Source of the DNA: Metridium senile
Taxonomy: Eukaryota > Cnidaria > Anthozoa > Actiniaria > Metridiidae
Direction: 5' to 3'
Length of the DNA stretch: 64,000 nucleotides
Assembly (NCBI GenBank): GCA_949775045.1
Contig: OX459104.1
Coordinates: 15,807,096-15,871,095 of the forward strand
Shown here: positions 51,909-62,960 of the stretch, in pieces
How the letters are laid out: each line of letters begins with the position of its first letter
Position numbering within the stretch: position 1 is the first letter of the stretch
Notes under the pieces: model-generated
Seen by the model: only the letters and a program-made list of their open reading frames with translations
The model's database searches: none
What the model was told of the DNA's origin: nothing
Made by a program: the position numbers and the translations under genes

Positions 51909-52108
51909 GACCCCGTTTACACGGATCCGGATACTTTTGAAACCGCATACTTTTTGATGCGAATCGGCCTATTGTCCACACGAATCCAGTGAATCCGGTC
52001 ACCGAAACCGCATATTTTTACTTGAATCCTCCGGATACAAGGATTCGTGTGGACGCAAATATTTCTATGCGGTTTCAGCCGGATCGGATTCGTGTAGACG
52101 AGGCCTCA
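51909..52108. mobile_element. MITE with CGTCTACACG termini, copy 2; empty site in the other arm
   Basis: ACCCCGTTTACACGGATCCGG to GGATTCGTGTAGACGAGGCCTC, close to the copy at 10.3 kb. In the right arm of the inverted duplication the flanks are joined directly (GAATTTGTCTGAATTCAGG next to AGAAAACACAATT at about 60788-60815). Confidence 0.85.
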
Positions 52109-52458
52109 AATATGTTTTCTATTCTTAAGCTGTGACATTATTTCGTGCTTTGCTTGGGAAATGTGAATATTTTGACAACAAATCAGGGCTAAGCCTGTGT
52201 AAATGTACCTTTTTGTATCAAATAGTACATTGGTGATATATATCGTGAATCTGGAATATTGTATTATTTTTTGACACGCTGGGCTTCAACAAGAGATGTT
52301 AATTGGCATTTGTCCCCACTATAGGAATAGGTTGATCAGCATTGTTCACCACAGTAGGAGGTGTATCATTTAATTTACTTGTTATCGTATGTGTTTGGCT
52401 TTGGGTCTTAATATAATGGACTACGCTGTATTATAAAAGTATAGCAACTTTGGTTAGT

Positions 52459-53454
52459 TTATAGTGCGCTTTCCTTCGTGTACAGGTGTTTTTTAAGACT
52501 CAATGAGCGTCGTGACATCATTATATAAAAGTTTGTGTACAAAATTCTGTGTTTTAACTGAAAAACACGTTTAAAACCATTACGAAAGGAACGAAAGAAT
52601 AGAAAATAAACAAAAGGATTAAAAGAAGAATTGAACAATGTTAAAAGAGCGAAAATGTCTTTAGATAATTCGTTTGATATTGTAAAAAGGTCAAAAATAC
52701 CGTTAACTACGAATAGAATGTGAGGTGTCCCTGTGCAAATGTAGAAAGCCAATGTCACGACAATAATAATCCACATGACCTTTTTCCTTGCTTTACGTCT
52801 GGCTCTTTCTGCTGCAGCTTGAGGTCCAAGTGAGTTGTCTTGTTTTCTTAGAGCACAAATTACACGAAGATAGAAAATAAACATAGCAGTTGAAGGAATA
52901 ATGTAATGTGTGACCAGAAAAACGAAAAGGTATACCTTTAAATTCAACCACGAGTACGTTTTGTAAACACATGAATATCCAGTATTGTCATATTTAATTA
53001 TAAACATTTCAAACGTTAAAATTCCAACTCCAGAAATCCATGAAAGCGGCAATATCCACTTGAGTCTTGCTTTAGTAACTGCACTATTAAGCCTTGAGAA
53101 GGGATGGACGATAGCTTTGTAGCGTTCGTACGCTATAGCTGCCAACAAAAACGGCGAAATACAAGTCCCGAGCCAATAAAACCACTCAATCCTGCAAAGT
53201 ACTTCAGCGAGAATGGCGCTTTGATTGTATGCTTTTTGTAGTACTGGTTCACCCAAAACACCATGATAATCATTTAAAACCACATAAAAAATCCCCAGAA
53301 AACCAGAAATGGCGTCCAGTATAGCAAGGTTGAGTATGATAATATTCATACAAGTCTTCATGGTTTTAACACGTACAATAATGTGACAAACCAAGGCATT
53401 ACCAATAATTGAGATAACAGCAAGGACAATGGCAGCTATTTTCATAACAGTCAT
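52459..53454 (-). CDS. Class A GPCR, subfamily B, frameshifted short tail (331 aa)
   Basis: MTVMKIAAIVLAVISIIGNALVC; N19, D47, C87 (EVLCRIEW, an A-like reading here), ERY, ECL2 Cys in YSCVYK, TM5 Pro, FYICTGTP and NPFVY. The 7TM body is intact. The tail reads RRSLSLKKHLYTKESAL and stops. Compared with the 48.6-kb gene (RRSLSLENMDVDEGK..) the DNA is one base shorter after AGTCTT, so the frame shifts. The lost GQPQLLS motif is still visible as DNA just past the new stop (AACTAACCAAAGTTGCTAT). The same tail occurs at 59.5 kb. Confidence 0.9.
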   Translation of the reverse strand: MTVMKIAAIVLAVISIIGNALVCHIIVRVKTMKTCMNIIILNLAILDAISGFLGIFYVVLNDYHGVLGEPVLQKAYNQSAILAEVLCRIEWFYWLGTCISPFLLAAIAYERYKAIVHPFSRLNSAVTKARLKWILPLSWISGVGILTFEMFIIKYDNTGYSCVYKTYSWLNLKVYLFVFLVTHYIIPSTAMFIFYLRVICALRKQDNSLGPQAAAERARRKARKKVMWIIIVVTLAFYICTGTPHILFVVNGIFDLFTISNELSKDIFALLTLFNSSFNPFVYFLFFRSFRNGFKRVFQLKHRILYTNFYIMMSRRSLSLKKHLYTKESAL

Positions 53455-53660
53455 AATTCAATTGAACTTATCACTTCGAATATAGATTTTAGAGCGTCAA
53501 AGCTACTACGGTAGGACAATAAAGAACAAATGAAAAACATTCAATCGAGATCTTTTGACAGGTGTTCAACTAAAGAGTCACCAATCAAAATAACTATTTA
53601 GTTGTAGCGAATTTAATTATTTTAATTAATTTACCAACTGGAGGCCAACACATTTCAAGC
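53455..53660 (-). promoter_or_regulatory. Conserved 5' block, class III
   Basis: TTCGAAGTGATAAGTTCAAT before the ATG, ATCTCGATTGAATG, GAACACCTGTCAAAAG and TTACCAACTGGAGG-type words (read on the minus strand in reverse order). It mirrors 59270-59473. Confidence 0.5.
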
Positions 53661-53877
53661 GGTGTCAGTTAACATTTGAAGTTTGAGTGTGTCATGGGTA
53701 GCCGGTTGCGGTTTAGCAAGTCATTATCACCGCTGTGGTGAAGGTACGTTAAATTCAGCAGTGCTTTTCTACTAAAAGAAAAAAAAGCGGAAATTTCGGT
53801 TGGAAAAACAAACAGACCGCATCTTTTAAACCGAAATTTTGGAAATTTCGACTTGTGATTTAGGTAATACACTTTTC

Positions 53878-54066
53878 CCGCTCTTTTTGGATCATACGGT
53901 TTGACGCGTGTACCATTTATTTCAGTTCCCGCTCTTTTTGGCTGGTGGACGCGCATATCATTTATTTTCCCGCTCTTTTCGGTTCTTACGGTTTGACGCG
54001 TGCACCATTTATTTTCTCGCTCTTTTTGGTTGGTGGACGCGCATATCATTTATTTCCCGCTCTTTT
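53878..54066. repeat. Tandem copies of CCCGCTCTTTTTGG..GACGCG unit
   Basis: Four to five copies of a 35-50-bp unit, CCCGCTCTTTT.GG then GACGCG(T/C)(G/A)TA.CATTTATTT. The inverse array in the right arm is 57270-57425. Confidence 0.8.
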
Positions 54067-54841
54067 CAGTCCGCCATTTTTGTTTACATTAAGTTGACCG
54101 CTGTATTTTTGATCGATGACTCAAATTTCTTTTCGGTTCTTGATAAAAAATCGCATATAATTTTTCCCGGTTTGCCTGATCAGAAAATTGCTTACCATTT
54201 CTATTTGGAAATGCATTTCCAACTGGATGGATTTACTTTAATGGAAAGTATCAAAGGACAAATACAGCATCAGCTAGAGACCCCAAAGTGCTAGCGGGAC
54301 TCAAACCCGGCACCGCTGTACTGCGAGTAAAGCCACGCTTTGACATATCAATAGCCATTTTCAAAGTTCCGTTCAGTCACCACGAATGATAGTTCCAAGT
54401 CGAGGTTCGCATTGTTGCGCATTATAAATTATAATTTTGCTATGCGCAACGACGCGAACCTCGATTTAGAACTATTATTCGGGTCACTGAAAAGAGCTAA
54501 TACGGTTGTTGTTGACGTTTGTTCTTGTTGTAAGTCAAACGGTGAACACAAAGAAGCTAATAGAGTTGAATTACAAGCTATTTTATTTGTTATCGAGATA
54601 TTCACATATTTATGAATTCACTTGTATTTTAGTAACAAATATGGATGATTGCACTATGTATGGAAGAACTCACGAACAGCAATTCAACTTCTTGTATTAG
54701 GAGAAACATTGATACGACCACTCAAACATTCTGCCTTCGTACGTATGTTATCTACTAATTGACCCCCGTCTCAGAGTAACGACAGGTTTTAAGCGAATCT
54801 TAATTACAATTGTCTTGTGCAATTTTCCGATTTTTTTTACT

Positions 54842-55773
54842 ATTGTACGTGTTAAAACCATGAAGACATCTATGAATATTATAATACTCAACCTTGCTAT
54901 ATACTCGATGCCATTTCTGGTTTTCTGGGGATTTTTTACGTGTTTTCAAATGACAATCGTGGTGTTTTGGGTGAACCAGTACTACAACAAGCATACAATC
55001 AAAGTGCCATTCTCGCTGGAGTACTTTGCGGGATTCAGAAACTATATTGGCTTGGGACTTGTATTTCACCATTTTTGTTGTGTGCTATGGCGTACGAACG
55101 CTACAAAGCTATCGTTTATCCATTTTCAAGGCTGAATAGATCAATAACCAAAGCAAGACTCAAGTGGATATTGCCGCTTTCATGGATTTCTGGAGTTGGA
55201 ATTTTAGCCTTAGAAATGTTAACTGTTAAATATGACAATACTGAAGGATTATGTGGTACCAAAAGTTATTCATGGTATAATTACAAGATATCTCATTTTA
55301 TTTTCATGATAACACATTACATCATTCCTTCAATAGTGATGTTTGTTCTCTATCTTCGTGTAATTTGTACTCTAAGAAAACAAGACAACGCACTTGGGCC
55401 CCAAGCTGAAGTAGAAAGAGCGAGACGTAAAGCAAGGAAAAAAGGCATTTGGATATTTATTGCAGTAACATTAACTTTCTATTTGTTCTGCGGAATTCCT
55501 CAAGAACTCCTCATAATTAACATCATGTTTGAACTTTTTACAATAGCGATGGATTTATCTAGAGATATTTTCGCTCTTTTTACAACGTTCAATTCTTCTT
55601 TTAACCCTTTTGTTTATTTCATATTCTTTCAGTCGTTTCGTAATGGTTTTAAACGTGTTTTTTGTCAAAACAGGGAATTCCCATTACAAGTACTAGCTCT
55701 AGTGAAAGTGAATGTACGTTATGGTAATGATAATAATAATAATAATGATGAACTTCGTATAGAAAACGTTTAA
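54842..55773 (+). pseudogene. Class A GPCR, subfamily B, lacks TM1 and frameshifted
   Basis: Homology starts abruptly at IVRVKTMKTSMNIIILNLAI (ICL1-TM2), preceded by unrelated DNA, so start codon, TM1 and promoter are missing. Two extra bases (AT) in GCTATATACTCGATGCC shift the frame in TM2. From 54940 the frame is open: FSNDNRGVLGEPVL.., C in GVLCGIQ, ERY, KAIVYPFS, C in EGLCGTK, a TM6 FYLFCGIP, and NPFVY. The tail is unlike its relatives (LQVLALVKVNVRYGNDNNNNNDELRIENV). It sits at the axis of the inverted duplication. Confidence 0.88.
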
Positions 55774-55804
55774 AAAATATTTACAAAAAATACCAGTTGA
55801 GCAT

Positions 55805-56150
55805 AAAAAGCCCGGGGGGTTCTCCCTTTGTCCAAGTGGTAGGGGTGATCGGCGGAGGTTTTGGAAACGACCCCTAAAAGGTACGCACAGACAAAAATAA
55901 CTGTTAAAGCCTTGTTGATTTCAACCCCTAAAGGGTACGGCTGTGCGATGTTCTTGCCAGCCAAGCTTACTTTTAGCAACAAAGCAGAGTAAAAATGACC
56001 CTTACAGGTACGGGATCATGTTGCGTAACTGATTTTTGAGCCAGGACCCTAAAAGGTACGTACAGGAAATATTTTAACCCTAAAGGTGCGCCGATCACCC
56101 CTACCACTTCGACAAAGGGAGTACACCCCCCCCCCCCCGGGATGAATTAT
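55805..56150. mobile_element. MITE with G/C-run ends and GATCGGCG termini
   Basis: CCCGGGGGGTTCTCCCTTTG, AAGTGGTAGGGGTGATCGGCG at left; CGCCGATCACCCCTACCACTT, CAAAGGGAGTACACCC and a 14-C run then GGG at right. The interior repeats CCTAAAAGGTACG. Related to 6226-6480. It follows the pseudogene by 35 bp. Confidence 0.8.
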
Positions 56151-56507
56151 GGGCCTTCTTTTATTAATGACGAGGTATGGCCTAAAGTATATTTTTATCT
56201 CAAGCGAAGCATATTTTCAAACCAGACATGCCAAAATGTACTCTGGAAACCAGAGGGTTTCTTGATCTAGTAGTATTTATCATTTTTACGTCTGAGTTCG
56301 TTAACCTCAAGAAATTAGGTTCCAAATATAGCTAGAATTCAGCGTTAATCAAATCAACATAGAAGTGAGTTTCTAAGCTCATTTGGCCAGAGGTTTATTT
56401 CTTGTTGCTTCACAAACCGTCAGATTTACAAATGCTAAAGCAAGTAGAAAATAACCTCTGGTCCCTATAGGGTAGGCAAAATGTCAACAGAGACACAACA
56501 TCTAAAT
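56151..56507. other. Axis remainder with a partial third copy of 51.75-kb flank
   Basis: TTCGTTAACCTCAAG and CAGATTTACAAATG..AAAATAACCTCTGGT..AGGGTA match DNA near 51735-51810 and 60905-60985. No gene. Confidence 0.55.
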
Positions 56508-57420
56508 AAAAAAACATCGGAAAATTGCACAAGACAATTAATGTAATTACGATTCGCTTAAATCCTGTGGTTACTCTGAGAGGGGGGTCAATTAGTAGAT
56601 AACATACATACGAAGGCACAATGTTCGAGTGGTCGTATCAATGTTTCTCCTAATACAAAAAGTATAGTTCGTGAGTTCATCCATACATAGTACAATCATC
56701 CATATTTGTTACTAAAATACAAATAACGAATTCATAAATATGTGAATATCTCGATAACAAATAAAAAAGCTTGTAATTATGCTCTATTATACTGACTTCA
56801 AACAAGAACAAACGTCAACAACAACTATTAGCACTTTTCAGTGACCACGAATAATAGTTCTAAGTCGAGGTTCGCGTTGTTGCGCATAGCAAAACTATAA
56901 TTTATAATGCGCAACAACGCGAACTTCGACTTGGAACTATCATTAATTATTTCGTGGTGACTGAACGGAACTTTGAAAATGACTATTGATATGTCAAAGC
57001 GTGGCTTGACTCGCAGTCCAGCGGTGCCGGGTTTGAGTCCCGCTAGCACTTTGTGGTCTCTAGCTGATGCTGTATTTGTCCTAGAATACTTCCCATTAAA
57101 GCAAATCCATCCAGTTGGAAATGCATTTCCAAATAGAAATGGTAAGCGATTTTCTGATTAGGCAAACCGGGAGAAATTGTATGCGAACTTTTATCAAGAA
57201 CCGAAAAGAAATTTGAGTCATCGATAAAAAAATACAGCGGTCAACTCAATTTAAACAAAAATGGCGGACCGAAAAGAGCGGGAAACAACCGATAAGCGCG
57301 TCCACCAACCAAAACTTGAAGAGCGGGGGGAAAAATGGTACACGCGTCCACCAACCAAAAAGAGCGGGAAAATAAATGGTACACGCGTCAAGCCGTAAGA
57401 ACCGAAAATAGCGGAAAAGG

Positions 57421-59053
<1,633 letters not shown>

Positions 59054-59269
59054 GGTGTATTATATACCTAAATCGCAAGTCCAAATCTCCAGAAATTTCA
59101 GTTGGAGAGACCTGTATTTCATTTGTTTATCCAACCGAAATTTTCGGATTTTCTTTGTAAAAGGAAAGCACCCTTAATTAGCGTACCTGGACCACAGGGG
59201 AGAGAATCGCGTGGTAAACCACGCTACCCATGACACACTCAAAATTCAAATGTTAACTGGCACTGCTTG

Positions 59270-59473
59270 AAATCTGTTGGCATCCAGTTGGTAAATTACT
59301 TTAAGATAATTAAATTCGATACAACTAAATAGTTATTTTGATTGGTGACTCTTTAGTTGAACACCTGTCAAAAGATCTCGATTTAATTTTTTCAATTGTT
59401 TTCAATCGGATATTACAATACGAAGTTTTGACGCTCTGAAATCTATATTCAAAGTGATAAGTTGAATTGAATT
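59270..59473 (+). promoter_or_regulatory. Conserved 5' block, class III, before the 59.5-kb receptor
   Basis: CATCCAGTTGGTAAATTAC, AATTAAATTCGATACAAC, GAACACCTGTCAAAAG, ATCTCGATTTAAT, TTCAAAGTGATAAGTTGAAT, then ATGGCTG. Mirror of 53455-53660. Confidence 0.5.
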
Positions 59474-60466
59474 ATGGCTGTTATCAAAATAGCTGCCATT
59501 GTCCTTGCTGTTATCTCCATTATTGGTAATGCCTTGGTTTGTCACATTATTGTACGTGTTAAAACCATGAAGACTTGTATGAATATTATCATACTCAACC
59601 TTGCTATACTCGACGCCATTTCTGGTTGTCTGGGGACTTTTTTTGTTTTCTCAAATGATTATCGTGGTGTTTTGGGTGAACCAGTACTACAACAAGCATA
59701 CAATCAAAGCGCCATTCTTGCTGGAGTTCTTTGCGGGTTTAAGAGATTTTATTGGCTCGGGACTTGTATTTCGCCATTTTTGTTGGGAGCAATGGCGTAC
59801 GAACGCTACAAAGCTATCGTTTATCCCTTCTCAAGGCTTAATAGTGCAGTTACTAAAGCAAGACTCAAGTGGATATTGCCACTTTCATGGATTTCTGGAG
59901 TTGGAATTTTAACGTTTGAAATGTTTAAAATTAAATATGACAATATTGAAGGCATATGTGTTGAGGTCATCTACCCTTGGTATAATTTAAAGGCATTTTT
60001 TTTCGTTTTTCTAGTCACACATTACATCATTCCTTCAACTGCTATGTTCATATTCTATCTTCGTGTAATTTGTGCTCTAAGAAAGCAAGACAATGCACTT
60101 GGACCTCAAGCTGAAGCAGAAAGAGCCAGACGTAAAGCAAGGAAAAAAGTCATGTGGATTATTATTGTCGTGACATTGACTTTCTACATTTGCACAGGGA
60201 CACCTCACATACTTTTCGTAGTTAACGGTATTTTTGACCTTTTTACAATGGAAAACGACTTATCTAGAGACATCTTCGCTCTTTTTACAACGTTCAGTTC
60301 ATCTTTTAACCCTTTTGTTTATTTTATGTTCTTTCAGTCCTTTCGTAATGCTTTTAAACGTGTTTTTCTATCAAAACACAGAATTTCGTGCACAAATGTT
60401 ATGATATCTTCACGACGCTCATTGAGTCTTAAAAAACACCTGTACACGAAGGAAAGCGCATTATAA
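59474..60466 (+). CDS. Class A GPCR, subfamily B, frameshifted short tail (330 aa)
   Basis: MAVIKIAAIVLAVISIIGNALVC; N19, D47, C87 (GVLCGFK), ERY then KAIVYPFS, ECL2 Cys in EGICVEV, TM5 Pro, FYICTGTP, and TM7 FSSSFNPFVYF. The ICL3 matches the family consensus (DNALGPQAEAERARRKARKK). The tail is RRSLSLKKHLYTKESAL, identical to that of the 52.5-kb gene, so the one-base loss predates or accompanied the inverted duplication. The body differs at many ECL positions from its mirror, showing divergence since. Confidence 0.92.
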   Translation: MAVIKIAAIVLAVISIIGNALVCHIIVRVKTMKTCMNIIILNLAILDAISGCLGTFFVFSNDYRGVLGEPVLQQAYNQSAILAGVLCGFKRFYWLGTCISPFLLGAMAYERYKAIVYPFSRLNSAVTKARLKWILPLSWISGVGILTFEMFKIKYDNIEGICVEVIYPWYNLKAFFFVFLVTHYIIPSTAMFIFYLRVICALRKQDNALGPQAEAERARRKARKKVMWIIIVVTLTFYICTGTPHILFVVNGIFDLFTMENDLSRDIFALFTTFSSSFNPFVYFMFFQSFRNAFKRVFLSKHRISCTNVMISSRRSLSLKKHLYTKESAL

Positions 60467-61080
60467 ACTAACCAAAGTTTTTTTTATAATACAGCGGAGT
60501 CTATATTAGGACACACAGCCTAACAGATATGGTAGCAAGCGAATTAAATGATACACCGCCCACTGCGGTGAACAATGCTGATCAACCTATTCCTATAGTG
60601 GGGACAAATGCCAATTAACAACTCTTGTTGAAGCCCAGCGTGGCAAAACATAATACAATATTCCATGGCCAGTTTCACGATATCTATCACCGTTGTACTA
60701 TTTGATACGAAAAGGTACATTTACACAGGCTTAGCATGGATTTGCTGTCAAAATTTTCTCAAATCCCATGCAAAACACGAAACAATAGAAAACACAATTG
60801 AATTTGTCTGAATTCAGGCTATCCCTGTTCAAATGCACCTTTTTTCAAATAGCACAGCGGTGCTAGATAACATGAAACTGGCCTATTGAAAAGCGATGAT
60901 AGCTAAAAGTACACTGAGTACTAGAGGTTATTTTCTACCTGACTTAGCGTTTGTAAATCTGACTTGAGGTTAATTAACGAACACAGGCGTACAAATGATG
61001 AATACAAATACGAAAGCAATCAGATATGTCACTATTACTGCAGTTCTCAGTCACACGTGCACCGCTCGCATAAAAACCAT

Positions 61081-61304
61081 CGCTATAAAACATGAAGTTG
61101 GTGGACGTCAATCAAACTGTGTTTACGAGGCGCATGGTGTTTTTACTTCAGTCGGGCTGCGAAACATGTCTGAATCCGACGAAGACGTTATTGTGGGAAT
61201 TCAGCTTCCAGATTCAGACATGTTTCGCAACCCGACTGAAGTAAAAACACCATGTGTCTTGTAAACACAGTTTGATTGACGTCCACCAACTTCACGTTTT
61301 ATCG
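61081..61304. mobile_element. Foldback element, only in the right arm
   Basis: GAAGTTGGTGGACGTCAATC and AAACTGTGTTTAC pair with GTAAACACAGTTT and GATTGACGTCCACCAACTTC; inner arms GGTGTTTTTACTTCAGTCGG and CGACTGAAGTAAAAACACC pair too. The left arm equivalent (about 51640-51690) lacks it. Confidence 0.85.
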
Positions 61305-61620
61305 CGTTGCGTTAAGGACGTTTAAGCGAAATTAATGCAAAGTAAAAGTCAATTTTCTGAGACTTTCTCCAGTTGATAAAATTACATTAAATACATCATA
61401 AAAAAAGTGTCACCGCCTCACTTTTCGAGAAAAACAGCCACTAAGTCGGCAATGATTTAACTAAATAAGCCACCTGTATTTAAAACTTCCATGTTAAATT
61501 TAATTAAATTAACATTTATTTGATTTAGCCTGTTTTTTACCTGTTTTTACTAGCTTTCATATATTATTTACATGTAATACCTTATTTTATTTTTCACTAA
61601 CTTTCACAAGTTCTTTTGAT

Positions 61621-61792
61621 TAAATAGTAAATAGAATAGTCAAAAAGAGACTGAATAAGTATATAAGATTCTTGTTCTGACGTTTCGGAGCCATCACGCT
61701 CCATTATCAAAGAATAATAACGGAGGAGAATCGATAATGGTAATCGGTAACTACTTTGTGTGTTTCAAAATCGTTACTCATAAATAGTAAAT
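61621..61792 (-). mobile_element. Short ribozyme-bearing insert (PLE-like) with 12-bp TSD
   Basis: TAAATAGTAAAT is present at 61621-61632 and 61781-61792; the left arm has one copy (as ATTTACTATTTA at 51308-51319), a clean empty site. The 148-bp insert reads on the minus strand TTCT, TTGATAA, T, GGAGC, loop, GCTCC, GAAAC, GTC, AGAA: a hammerhead layout with mutated core. No coding. Confidence 0.85.
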
Positions 61793-61964
61793 CTTAAAAG
61801 AAAAGTGTGCTATAATGGAGAAATATAATTTTTCTTTTTAATTTTAATCCTTTGCAATGTTTACTGATGGAGTTAGTTTACATAAAGGCGAGTTGTCCCT
61901 ACTAGCCGGGATGAATCTATTGTTTTGTGTCCCCAGGGAAATATATCCCGGCTAGTAGGGAAAA

Positions 61965-62640
61965 ATTGCCCTCTTTAAACGGGCCCAGCATGTTGGACAA
62001 TTAAACACTGTTGGGTCCTTTTAAACACCCTGTTGGATGATGTTGGATGGAACATCTCCCAACATTTCTTTTGTTCTCGTGTTCAACAAACGGTATCACA
62101 ACAATGCTGGTGCAAACGCACGCAACAACATCCAACATATTGTTGTGTGTTGTTGCGCGATGTTGCATGCGGGTGTGTGCAAACGCTCGCAACAAGTCCC
62201 AACATGTTGGGCGCTCCGATGATAATACAAAGGATTCTGGGACACAAATACCCACAATTCCCTACAAACCACTGAATTTTTTTTTTATTTGTTTGAAAAT
62301 TATTTTTTAATTTTTTATTGTATTTTTTTTATGGAAAAATTCCATATTAGTTTGATTTTGCTGAAATTTCCCTATGATAATGATGGGCCACCATAGTGTA
62401 GTGCGCGTGCGCCAGTTCAACATTGTTGGATGTGCTGTGCAAACGAACGCAACATTGTTGGGCTTCGCTTCGATAAAGAAATGTTGGGACTTGTTGGCTC
62501 TGAAGTTTGACTAGTTTCAAACTTCATCCAACAACATCCATTAAAACAACACGCAACAACACGCGACAACACGCGACGACACGCAACAACACGCAACATG
62601 TGCAAACACTCGCAACATGTTGGGCCTACCTTTTTTTAAA
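61965..62640. mobile_element. Elements with CAACATGTTGGG and CGCAACA reiterations
   Basis: Many TGTTGG, CAACA, GCAAACG and CGCAACA words, e.g. TTGTTGTGTGTTGTTGCGCG and ACAACACGCGACAACACGCG. Two parts (61965-62250 and 62400-62640) probably are ends of one element or two relatives; the AT-rich 62270-62400 separates them. Shares ATTTCTTTTGTTCTCGTGTTC with 46300 and (inverted) 51100. ORFs through it are repeat products. Confidence 0.65.
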
Positions 62641-62699
62641 TAACTGTATATTTAGTGAATTCTCCAGAGGGTCCTCGAGCAAGGAACCTCAGCGCGTGG

Positions 62700-62960
62700 T
62701 AAATAAATTCACCACCCTCTCCACCCTCACATTTCAAATGTATTAATTGCTTTAAATCTATTGGCCTTCCTCCAGTTAGTAAATTACTTTAAAATAATTA
62801 AATTTGCTGCAACTTTGTAATTGTATTAATTGGTAACTCTTCAGTTGAACACCTGTCAAAACATCTCGATTGAGTTTTTTTCAGTTGTTTTCAATCGTCC
62901 TACTGTATAGAGTTTTAACGCTCTAAAATCTATATTCGAAGTGATAAGTTCAATTGAATT
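62700..62960 (+). promoter_or_regulatory. Conserved 5' block, class III, before the 62.96-kb receptor
   Basis: CTTCCTCCAGTTAGTAAATTAC, AATTAAATTTGCTGCAAC, GAACACCTGTCAAAACATCTCGATTGAG and TTCGAAGTGATAAGTTCAAT before ATGGCTG; mirrors the 5' flank of the 48.6-kb gene. Confidence 0.5.

Larger units (their letters stand above)
48625..54832. repeat. Large inverted duplication, left arm
   Basis: From about 54832 leftward the DNA is an imperfect reverse complement of the DNA from about 56508 rightward. It includes CGAGGTTCGC..GCGCAAC words, the AAAGAGCGGGAAA repeats, the class III block, a receptor with the frameshifted tail, the 3' flanks down to TACAATGTTTACTGATGGAG-like sequence, and the next receptor. 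The receptors at 52.5 and 48.6 kb (-) mirror those at 59.5 and 62.96 kb (+). The leftward limit was not determined. Confidence 0.85.

Noticed and set aside
54815..55135. 106-residue ORF with its own start as a short receptor
   Set aside because: It is receptor sequence up to the AT insertion and then a shifted frame; it is the front of the pseudogene.
62001..62310. Overlapping ORFs on both strands near 62.1 kb
   Set aside because: Generated by CAACA/TGTTG motif reiteration; no protein family features.
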